This document shows positions 26,662-34,148 of a DNA stretch of 64,000 bases, piece after piece; position 1 is the stretch's first letter; each line of letters begins with the position of its first letter. The translations under genes were made by a program, and so were the position numbers. This DNA comes from JBHOQX01 sp042408595 (lineage in GTDB: Bacteria > Chloroflexota > Chloroflexia > Chloroflexales > Roseiflexaceae): assembly GCA_042408595.1 (NCBI GenBank), contig JBHOQX010000039.1:8927-72926 (forward strand). The letters are read 5' to 3'. The notes under the pieces were generated by a model. That model made no database searches and had not been told where the DNA came from. It saw only the letters and a list, made by a program, of their open reading frames with translations.

Positions 26662-27134
26662 CGGCAGGGCATCCTTCCGTCGCGCGGCTCCGCGGGCGAA
26701 ATGATACCACAGCCGCGTGCGGCGCGTCGGCGCGAGTCGCGAGCCGGGCGAGATTATTCGCGTCCGCTTCTGCCGCTTCGTGCAGATGACTGCCACCAAG
26801 CGTTGCGCGACGGAACAGACCAAAATGAGATCGCGCTGCTCGTTCGAACTTGTCGGTTTCGCACCGAATAGGTCAGAAAAGTTTTTTCCGATTCTTCAGA
26901 TGTAATACGTATTTGCGACGTTGTTTCGGGTGTGATACGTGTCGAGTGTAAAATTGACGCCTTTAAATCGACGGACTGCGTTTGTTCATCTTCAGCGGAT
27001 CAAGGTTCTATTTATCGGCGGATCGATCTTTCTTCTGGGGTGCAAGCATGCGCCAATCCGCCCATTGTATGCGGCTAGCTTGCCCATCCCGGCCGCATTG
27101 ATCGCAACAGGTCTCGCCCGCGTGGCGCCGTAAG
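26662..27134. other. AT-rich intergenic region upstream of the GH13 gene
   Basis: I see no gene. Bases about 26870-27060 are far more AT-rich than the neighbours. TGTAATACGT (26901-26910) and TGTGATACGT (26931-26940) form a direct repeat with 30-base period that could be an operator. A clear leftward promoter could not be assigned. Confidence 0.4.
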
Positions 27135-29441
27135 TCACCCATCCTCGAAGTTCACCTCGATGGCCGTCGCGGCGTCCACCGGACAGGCAGCCGGCACGGT
27201 CACGGTCATCGCCGCGCTGTCGTAGCGCCAGCCGTCCGTCTCTGCGCCGTTCAGCCGCACGCGGGACGGGTAGGCGGCGCGATGCAGCACCACCTCGACG
27301 GCGCGCACCGGCGCCTGCTCCGGGAAGCCGCCCGTCGCTGCGCCGATCCGCACCAGCACGCGCCGCGCGTTCCCCTCGGCGGTCACCTCGGTCGTGGAGT
27401 AGGCGCCGTCCTGGTAGGCACGGGTCCGGCCATCGTCGTCGTAAAATGTGAGCGCCGCCGGGTAGGGGGGGAAGCAATGGAACTCCAGCCGGTCGAAGCG
27501 GTGGTCGTCGGGGATGCATGCCAGCTCCGGCCCGAGCGGCAGGATCGTCCCGCCGCGCACCAGGAGCGGCAGCCGTCCGCGCGGTGCCGGATAGCGGATC
27601 GTTCCGCCGCCGCTGAAGCTTTGCGCCGACCAGAAATCGTGCCAGACGCCCTGCGGCAGCAGGATGCGCCGCGCCGTCGCCCACCGGCGCACCACCGGGG
27701 CGAGCAGCAACCCCGCGCCGAGCAGCACCTGGTCGGCCACGCCGGCCAGCCGCGGGTCGTCCTGGAACTCCAGCACCAGCGGGCGCAGGATCGGCAGACC
27801 CGTCAGGTACGCCTCCCAGCCGAGGGTGTGGTAGAGCGGCAGCAGGCGGTAGCGCAGCCGGGCATGGGCGCGGAAGCTGGCCGCGGCCTCCGGGCCGTGC
27901 GACCAGGGCAGGCGCGTCGGGTCGATCGCCGGCGGCCGCCAGAAGTAGCGCGCCACCGGCGCCAGCAGCGCCCACTGCGCATAGCGCATGTGGGTCTCCG
28001 GTGTCGTCTTCCGGTCCAGCCCGAAGACGTCCGCCGTCCAGTAGGCGAAGCCGAGCAGCCCCATATTCAGCCCGGCGCGCATCGTCGCCCGAATGTGATG
28101 GAACGTCGGCCACTGGTCGCCCAGGAACAGCGCCGGGTAGCGCTGCGAGCCGGCCCAGACGCAGCGGGCGTAGATCATCGCCCGCCGGTCGTCGAGCGCC
28201 TGCATACCCTCGTAGATCGCGCGGCCGTAGAAGAAGCCGTAGATGTTGTGATACTCGCGCCCGTCCATGCCGATGAACGCGCGGGCGTCGTCCGGGAGAT
28301 ACTCGCCATCGTCGTTTTTGAACAGCACGATCCCCTGCTCGTAGAGCGGGCGCAGCCGGGCGTTCCACCAGGCCGCCGCCGCCGGGTTGGTGAAGTCGAT
28401 CATCCCGCCGCTGCCGAGCCACCACCAGGCGTTGTCGTGCGCCAGGTAGCCGTTGGCCCGGGCCTCCTCGTAGGCGTCCAGGGCGCGCTCGTCGCTGCGC
28501 ATCTCGCCCGCCGCCACGTTGCGGAACAGCAGGTGCAGCGCCAGCCGCTGGAACGGGTGGTTGCGCCGGTTCACGAACGGCGTGAAGATCAGGCCGAGCC
28601 GCACCCCCTGCGCGCGCAGCCGGGCGATCAGGCCGTCCGGATCGGGGAAGAGCGAGCGCCGCCAGCGGAAGGTGTGAAACCCCTGCTCCCAGTGGTAATC
28701 CAGGATCACGCCGTCGAGCGGGATGCCGCGGCGGCGGTGCTCGGCCACCCGCGCCAGCACGACATCCTGCGGCTCCTGCGGGTAGCCGGTGGCCCATAGC
28801 CCGAAGGCCCAGCGCGGCACGAGCGGCGGCCGGCCGGTCAGGGTCGTGTAGGTGCCGATGATCGTGCGGAACGACGGGCCATGGATCACCAGGTAGTCGA
28901 GCGGCGGGCCGTCGGCGCGGACCTCCAGCACGCCGCGGCGCGGGTCGATCCGCCAGGCGCTGCGGTGGCTGTTGAGCAGGAAGAAGCCGTAGCCGCGGCT
29001 GCTGAGGAAGAACGGGATGTTCGAATACGTCTGCCGGCGCTGGTTCCAGGCCTGCGATTCTTTCGCCTCCAGGCGCAGCGCGCCGCGCTCGCGGCGGAAC
29101 GCGTTGAACCATTCGCCCCAGCCGTAGAACCCCTCGCCGGGCGCGATCCGCAGGCTGAGCGCCACCGGCCCGTCGGCGCCGGGGGGCGGCGCGGCGGCCT
29201 CGGCCAGTACGAGCGGGCCGTCGGCGGCGCGCACCTCGGCCCGCCCGCCCACCTCGGCGAGCGTCAGACCGGCGCCCTCCGGCGGGACGCGTGGCTGCGG
29301 CAGGAGCACGAAGCGCAGCCACGGCCGATCCGGCGGGAAGGTGCGCATGCCCGCCGGCGCATGGGTGACGCGCAGGGCGTTCGGTGCGAGCAGTTGGCCG
29401 CGGATCAGGCCGGCCTCTCCCTCCAGCAGGATGTCACTCAT
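27135..29441 (-). CDS. GH31 alpha-glucosidase/alpha-xylosidase family enzyme
   Basis: The 768-residue protein has the GH31 order: N-terminal beta domain with GEGFYGWGEWFNAFRRERG, the barrel with VILDYHWEQGFHTF and DPDGLIARLRAQGVRLGLIF, the nucleophile motif FKNDDGE (Asp about 377), and ARCVWAGSQRYPALFLGDQW where the GDQ Asp (about 442) is the likely acid/base. C-terminal beta domains follow with LLVRGGTILPLGPEL. No signal peptide is visible. It would release glucose or xylose from non-reducing ends of alpha-glycosides inside the cell. It is upstream of the GH13 gene on the same strand but separated by 473 bases, so probably a separate transcript. Confidence 0.92.
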   Translation of the reverse strand: MSDILLEGEAGLIRGQLLAPNALRVTHAPAGMRTFPPDRPWLRFVLLPQPRVPPEGAGLTLAEVGGRAEVRAADGPLVLAEAAAPPPGADGPVALSLRIAPGEGFYGWGEWFNAFRRERGALRLEAKESQAWNQRRQTYSNIPFFLSSRGYGFFLLNSHRSAWRIDPRRGVLEVRADGPPLDYLVIHGPSFRTIIGTYTTLTGRPPLVPRWAFGLWATGYPQEPQDVVLARVAEHRRRGIPLDGVILDYHWEQGFHTFRWRRSLFPDPDGLIARLRAQGVRLGLIFTPFVNRRNHPFQRLALHLLFRNVAAGEMRSDERALDAYEEARANGYLAHDNAWWWLGSGGMIDFTNPAAAAWWNARLRPLYEQGIVLFKNDDGEYLPDDARAFIGMDGREYHNIYGFFYGRAIYEGMQALDDRRAMIYARCVWAGSQRYPALFLGDQWPTFHHIRATMRAGLNMGLLGFAYWTADVFGLDRKTTPETHMRYAQWALLAPVARYFWRPPAIDPTRLPWSHGPEAAASFRAHARLRYRLLPLYHTLGWEAYLTGLPILRPLVLEFQDDPRLAGVADQVLLGAGLLLAPVVRRWATARRILLPQGVWHDFWSAQSFSGGGTIRYPAPRGRLPLLVRGGTILPLGPELACIPDDHRFDRLEFHCFPPYPAALTFYDDDGRTRAYQDGAYSTTEVTAEGNARRVLVRIGAATGGFPEQAPVRAVEVVLHRAAYPSRVRLNGAETDGWRYDSAAMTVTVPAACPVDAATAIEVNFEDG

Positions 29442-29766
29442 CGGCGAGCATAGCGATCATACGCGAACTGTCGGGCCTCCTTCGGGCGATATGCGGGCGC
29501 CGCCTGACAGTGGCACGACGCTCATCTGTACAAATAGCGATGACGGCTGATGGAGGATGAAGCACATCTTTCGAGTCGCCTGCGACGGCGGGCTTGGTAT
29601 CGTGAGCCCGCGGCATCGGCCCCCTGGGCGTGCTGATGCCAGCCCAGCTATCGTAGAAGGGGTATCCTCAAGGGCCTGCGGCCGCTCCAACCCTCCCCGC
29701 CTGATAGCATCGATCACGCGAGCCTGGTATACGCGCCGGAATCCCAGCACGTCTGGCCCCTGGCCC
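29442..29766. other. Intergenic region with short perfect hairpin
   Basis: Between the leftward DedA gene end and the leftward GH31 gene start no gene is visible. GCGGGCT (29588-29594) and AGCCCGC (29605-29611) form a 7-base stem with a 10-base loop. There is no following T-run on either strand, so terminator function is uncertain. No clear promoter for the GH31 gene was found. Confidence 0.4.
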
Positions 29767-30972
29767 TCACTCCACCTCTTCCGCCGTGGCGGGCGCGGCG
29801 GCCCCGTTGCCGGCCACGGCCACGGCGGGCGTGGCGGCCCCGTTGTCGGCCACGGCCGCGGGCGGCGCGCGGCGGCGCAGCGATGGCAGCACAGCGATCG
29901 CCAGCGAACGCCCGTAGGCCGTCGTGACCGCGTAGGCCATGATGCCGGCCAGGATCACCACGATCACCCACGGGCCGCTCGCCGCCCACCAATGGGCGAA
30001 CGGCGGCGCACGGCGCAGGAAAAAGGGCGGCATGAACACCAGCGCCAGTGGCAGCGCGCCCAGCAGTGTCAGATCGACGATCTGATGCCGCATCGACCAG
30101 CGCCCGGCCGCCAGCCGCGGCTGGATCAGCTCGTAATAGCCGGTCGCCAGCACAATGCAGGCGAGCAGAATACCGGTATAGATCAGGGTGTAGGCCGTGC
30201 CAGGGCGCATGCCCCGCCCGAGCAACCAGCCCGCCAGCGCGATCGGCGCGTTCAGCGGGCGCGGCTCGCCCAGCACCTCGCTGATCGTCGTCGAGGACGC
30301 CCACAGCGCCGACATCGCCGTCGCCCCAGCGAAGCTCGCCAGCAGCACCGACCATACGAGCCGCCGCCGCGACGGCTCGGCCGGCTTCTGCGTCTTGCGC
30401 GCCAGCCAGACGAACAGCACCGGCAGGCCGATGCCCAGGCCCAGCGTCCACCCCAGGCGTAGTATCGACTCCGGCGCGTGGAGCCACTCGATGACCGCCG
30501 GGCCGAAGGTCGCACCGAGCAGCAGAAAGGTGAGAATGTAGACCGACGAGCCGACAATGTGCGCGGTGACGAACTTCCAGTAGGGGATGTTCAGCAGGCC
30601 GCAGGCGATGACGGTCACGTAGCGCAGGCCGGGGATCGCCCGCCCGATCGCGATCCCGAGCCAGCCCGTGCGCCGGAGCATCGCCTCGCCGCGCGCCAGT
30701 TGCTCCGGCCCGAGGTGGGCGTACCTGCCGTAGCGATCCACCAGCGGCCGCCCGCCGCGGCGGATGATAGCGTACAGCCCGCTGGCGCCCGCCGCCGAGG
30801 CGATCGACAGCAGGACAAACCAGAGCGCCAGCCGCTCCGGCGAACGGCCCGCCGCGATGCCGCCGAACACGATCAGCACATCGGTCGGGATCGGCATGGG
30901 GATGCCGAGTTCCTCGAGGAACACCGCGACGAGAATGACCGACAGGCTGTGTTTGGCAAGCAGGCTGAGCAT
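29767..30972 (-). CDS. DedA-family membrane protein with extra C-terminal membrane domain
   Basis: Residues 1 to about 185 match the DedA (SNARE-associated/VTT) family of lipid scramblase-like proteins: LEELGIPMPIPTDVLIVFGG, YGRYAHLGPEQLARGEAMLR and GRAIPGLRYVTVIACGLLNI. The protein is 401 residues, about twice the usual DedA length. The second half adds about five further hydrophobic segments (PGTAYTLIYTGILLACIVLA, WVIVVILAGIMAYAVTTAYG) that I do not recognise. The C-terminal tail is made of a 12-residue repeat encoded by a 36-base tandem duplication. AGAGGAG lies before ATG 30972. The domain likely helps transport polyprenyl phosphate or phospholipids; the fusion partner's role is unknown. 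Confidence 0.85.
   Translation of the reverse strand: MLSLLAKHSLSVILVAVFLEELGIPMPIPTDVLIVFGGIAAGRSPERLALWFVLLSIASAAGASGLYAIIRRGGRPLVDRYGRYAHLGPEQLARGEAMLRRTGWLGIAIGRAIPGLRYVTVIACGLLNIPYWKFVTAHIVGSSVYILTFLLLGATFGPAVIEWLHAPESILRLGWTLGLGIGLPVLFVWLARKTQKPAEPSRRRLVWSVLLASFAGATAMSALWASSTTISEVLGEPRPLNAPIALAGWLLGRGMRPGTAYTLIYTGILLACIVLATGYYELIQPRLAAGRWSMRHQIVDLTLLGALPLALVFMPPFFLRRAPPFAHWWAASGPWVIVVILAGIMAYAVTTAYGRSLAIAVLPSLRRRAPPAAVADNGAATPAVAVAGNGAAAPATAEEVE
29788..29859 (-). repeat. 36-bp tandem duplication in the 3' end of the DedA-like gene
   Basis: Copies 29788-29823 and 29824-29859 differ at only a few positions. They encode two 12-residue units of the type AVADNGAATPAV and AVAGNGAAAPAT at the C-terminus. 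The frame is kept, so copy number may vary between strains. Confidence 0.75.
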
Positions 30973-31020
30973 GGGCTCCTCTTGACTTAATCATAGCACA
31001 TGCGCCCCGCCGCCGTTGGT

Positions 31021-31168
31021 GACAGATTGGCGAAGGAAGGAGAGCGGAGGTGCATAGACGACGGACGAACGACGGCAGGAGGCGCTTCAGTATGTCCGCG
31101 TCTCCCGTACCGGCACGGCTGGCGCTTGTCCCCCGTCCTTTATCCTTCGTCCGTGATCGTTGACCGTC
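31021..31168. repeat. Word-repeat mosaic upstream of alaS
   Basis: Words such as GACGACGGACGAACGACGG (31038-31056) and the opposite-sense CCGTCCTTTATCCTTCGTCC (31133-31152) fill the space between the divergent DedA-like and alaS genes. The region ends at the alaS promoter. The same GACGGACGA type words occur at 23341-23400 inside the CrtP-like gene and at 39560-39655. Confidence 0.5.
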
Positions 31169-31170
31169 GG

Positions 31171-31200
31171 TTGACGCTGCCCGCTCCGATGGCGTACAAT
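31171..31200 (+). promoter_or_regulatory. Sigma70-type promoter of alaS
   Basis: TTGACG (31171-31176) and TACAAT (31195-31200) are separated by 18 bases. Transcription would begin about 31207, giving a leader of about 64 bases before the alaS ATG at 31271. No tRNA-sensing leader structure was recognised. Confidence 0.75.
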
Positions 31201-31270
31201 GCGATGTAATCGTCCGGCTACGACTCGCGCGCCGCTGGCCGCCTGCCGCGCCGCGCCTGCTGGAGCACCC

Positions 31271-34021
31271 ATGCGCACGCTGACCGCGAACGAGACGCGC
31301 CGCACCTTTCTCGAATTCTTCGAAGAACATGGCCATACCGTTGTCCCCAGCTCGTCGCTCGTCCCGGCGGACGACCCGACGCTGCTGTTCACCAACGCCG
31401 GGATGGTGCAGTTCAAAGACACCTTTCTGGGGCTCGACCCGCGCCCCTACACCCGCGCCGCGACCGCCCAGAAGTGCCTGCGCGTCTCCGGGAAACATAA
31501 CGACCTGGACGAGGTCGGCCCGTCGCCGCGCCACCACACCTTCTTCGAGATGCTCGGCAACTTCTCGTTCGGCGACTATTTCAAGGAAGAGGCGATCCGC
31601 CTGGCCTGGACCCTGCTGACCGAGGTGCTGCAACTGCCGAAGGATCGGCTGTGGTTCACCGTCTTCGCGGGCAACGACACGGTACCCGCGGACGACGAGG
31701 CCGCGCGGCTGTGGGTCAAGGTTGGCGCGCCGCCCGAGCGGGTGCTGCGCTTCGGCGAGAAGGACAACTTCTGGGCCATGGGCGACACCGGGCCGTGCGG
31801 GCCGTGCTCGGAGATCCATTACTACCAGGGCGACGACCCGGCGAACCAGCGCCCCGAGGGCGTCAACAGCGACGATAACGACTACATGGAGATCTGGAAC
31901 CTGGTCTTCATGCAGTACGAGCGCGACGCAAGCGGCCGGCTGACCCCGCTGCCCAAGCCGTCGATCGACACCGGGATGGGCTTCGAGCGGCTGCTGGCGG
32001 TGCTCCAGGGCGTGCGCAACAACTACGACACCGACCTGTTCACGCCGATCATCGCGCGCGAGATCGAGCTGGTCGGCAAGGGGCGGGCCGATTACCTGGC
32101 GAACCCCGCGCCGTACCGCGCCGTCGCCGACCACACCCGCGCCATCGCCTTTCTGATCGCCGACGGCGTGCTGCCGGGCAACGAGGGGCGCGCCTATGTG
32201 CTGCGCCGCATCCTGCGCCGCGCGGCCTACCAGGGGCGCAAGCTCGGCCTGACGCGCCCGTTCCTGGCCGAGACGGCCGAGGTGGTCATCCGCGAGATGG
32301 GCGAGGCCTACCCCGAGCTGCGCCGCCGCCGCACGTTCATCCTGGAAGCGATCACGCTCGAAGAGGAGCAGTTCGGCAAGACGATCAGCAATGGGCTGGC
32401 GCTGCTCACCGCCGCGCTCGACCGACTGCCGCCCGGCGGGGTGCTCCCCGGCGCCGAGGCGTTCACGCTCTACGACACCTACGGCTTCCCGCTCGACCTG
32501 ACCGAGCGGATCGCCGCCGAGCGCGGCATGGCGGTGGATATCGCCGGCTTCGCGGCGGCGATGGAGGAGCAGCGCGAGCGGGGCCGCGCCGCCGCGCAGT
32601 TTCGCCGCGGCGCCGACGCCGACCTGTGGGCCAGGCAGAACCTGCCGGCCACCGAGTTCACCGGCTACGGCGCGACGGCTGGCCGCGGCACGGTGCTCGC
32701 GCTGGCGCGCGGCGGCGCGCCTGTGCCGCACGCCGGCGAAGGCCAGGACGTGCAGGTCGTGCTCGACCGCACCCCTTTCTACGCCGAGAGCGGCGGGCAG
32801 GTGGGCGACACCGGCCTGCTTGTGGGGCCGCGGGGCCGCGTGCGGGTGAACGACACGCAGAAGCCGGCCGGCGGGGTGACTGTGCATCTCGGCGTGGTCG
32901 AGCAGGGAGAGATCGCCGTTGGCGAAACAGTCGAGGCGCGGGTGGACGCGGAGCGCCGGCTCGACATCATGCGCAACCATACCGCCACGCACCTGCTGCA
33001 CCGGGCGCTGCGCGATATCCTGGGCGAGCACGTCGCGCAGGCCGGCTCGCTGGTCGCGCCGTCGCGCCTGCGCTTCGATTTCACCCACGGCCGGCCGCTC
33101 ACGCCGGACCAACTCCGCCAGGTCGAAGCGCGGATCAACGCCTGGATCCGCGCCGATACGCCTGTCTCGTGGGAGATCACCGATTATCGCACGGCCGTCA
33201 GCAGCGGCGCGATGGCGCTCTTCGGCGAGAAGTACGGCGACCGTGTGCGCGTTGTCACGGTCGGCTGCGATGACGATCGGGGTGAGGCCGGAGACGTGAG
33301 CCTCGCGGTCGAGTCGCGCTCGCACGCCCCACACTCCACGCCGCACGCCTCGAGCTTCTGCTCGAAAGAACTCTGCGGCGGCACGCATGTCCGGCGCACC
33401 GGCGAGATCGGGCTGTTCCTGATCACCGAGGAAGGGAGCGTCGCCAGCGGCATCCGCCGGATCGAGGCGCTGACCGGGCGGGCGGCGGAGGAGCGCGCCG
33501 TGCTGGCGCTCGATACCGTCCGCGAGGCGAGCGCGCGGCTCGGCGTCGGGCCGGAGCAGGCGCTGGCGCGGATCGATGGGCTGCTGGCCGAGCTGAAGCA
33601 GCGCCAGCACGAGCTGAACGTCCTGCGCGCCCAGGCTGCCCGCGGCTCGCTCGAGGCGCTGCTCGGCCGGGCGCGGCGGGCGGACGGCGTGACGACGCTC
33701 GTGGCCCGGGTGGACGCGCCCGACGCGGCGCGGCTGCGCGAGATGGGCGACTGGCTGCGCGACAAACTCGGCCCCTCGGTTGTGGTGCTCGGCGCGGTGC
33801 TGAACGACAAGCCACAGGTGCTGGCGATGGTTGCCGGCGACCTGGTCGGGCGCGGGTTCCACGCCGGCAACCTGGTCAAAGCGATCGCTCCGGTGATGGG
33901 CGGCGGTGGCGGCGGCCGGCCCGAGATGGCGCAGGCCGGTGGGCGCGACGCCTCACGCCTGGAGGCGGCGCTGGCCGAGGCCGAGCGTCTGCTGGCGGAG
34001 CAGGTGGGCGCGCAGAGGTAG
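31271..34021 (+). CDS. alaS: Alanine-tRNA ligase
   Basis: The 916-residue protein charges tRNA-Ala and edits mischarged tRNA. It has the class II catalytic core (FTNAGMVQFKDTFLG, CLRVSGKHNDLDEVG, HTFFEMLGNFSFGDYF, SIDTGMGFERLL), the editing domain with HTATHLLHRAL and the zinc/editing CGGTHV, and a C-terminal Ala/Gly-rich domain ending in GGGGGGRPEMAQAGG. ATG 31271 has GGAG upstream. Between VGCD and SSFCSKELCGGTHV about 28 residues (coding bases 33269-33354) look like an in-frame insertion: AlaRS proteins normally pass directly from the strand ending VRVV to the S/K-ELCGGTH motif. Its last part is encoded by a repeat word also found at 62277-62288. Confidence 0.96.
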   Translation: MRTLTANETRRTFLEFFEEHGHTVVPSSSLVPADDPTLLFTNAGMVQFKDTFLGLDPRPYTRAATAQKCLRVSGKHNDLDEVGPSPRHHTFFEMLGNFSFGDYFKEEAIRLAWTLLTEVLQLPKDRLWFTVFAGNDTVPADDEAARLWVKVGAPPERVLRFGEKDNFWAMGDTGPCGPCSEIHYYQGDDPANQRPEGVNSDDNDYMEIWNLVFMQYERDASGRLTPLPKPSIDTGMGFERLLAVLQGVRNNYDTDLFTPIIAREIELVGKGRADYLANPAPYRAVADHTRAIAFLIADGVLPGNEGRAYVLRRILRRAAYQGRKLGLTRPFLAETAEVVIREMGEAYPELRRRRTFILEAITLEEEQFGKTISNGLALLTAALDRLPPGGVLPGAEAFTLYDTYGFPLDLTERIAAERGMAVDIAGFAAAMEEQRERGRAAAQFRRGADADLWARQNLPATEFTGYGATAGRGTVLALARGGAPVPHAGEGQDVQVVLDRTPFYAESGGQVGDTGLLVGPRGRVRVNDTQKPAGGVTVHLGVVEQGEIAVGETVEARVDAERRLDIMRNHTATHLLHRALRDILGEHVAQAGSLVAPSRLRFDFTHGRPLTPDQLRQVEARINAWIRADTPVSWEITDYRTAVSSGAMALFGEKYGDRVRVVTVGCDDDRGEAGDVSLAVESRSHAPHSTPHASSFCSKELCGGTHVRRTGEIGLFLITEEGSVASGIRRIEALTGRAAEERAVLALDTVREASARLGVGPEQALARIDGLLAELKQRQHELNVLRAQAARGSLEALLGRARRADGVTTLVARVDAPDAARLREMGDWLRDKLGPSVVVLGAVLNDKPQVLAMVAGDLVGRGFHAGNLVKAIAPVMGGGGGGRPEMAQAGGRDASRLEAALAEAERLLAEQVGAQR
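33269..33354 (+). repeat. Repeat-derived in-frame insertion in alaS editing domain
   Basis: This stretch encodes roughly DRGEAGDVSLAVESRSHAPH plus about eight more residues that have no counterpart in the usual AlaRS alignment. CACGCCGCACGC at 33337-33348 is identical to 62277-62288 in an intergenic hairpin. The reading frame and the flanking zinc-site residues are preserved. Confidence 0.5.
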
Positions 34022-34148
34022 ACCCGTTGCAGCAGCGCAGGCGCCAGCAAGCCAGAATGATGAACACTCCGGTCTGTCTGTCTCTCCGTCTGACCGGTTG
34101 GTGATTGCAGAGTGTCTGCCCGTCTGGACATCTCTACTCGAAACGTCG

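Noticed and set aside
29788..29859. A CRISPR array or other spaced repeat
   Set aside because: The two 36-bp units are directly adjacent, inside a coding frame and without spacers. No CRISPR-like array was found anywhere in the window.
29714..33862. A 1382-codon open frame on the minus strand spanning alaS and the DedA-like gene
   Set aside because: It is antisense to alaS, whose motifs are unmistakable, and its translation is low-complexity Arg/Ala/Gly-rich.
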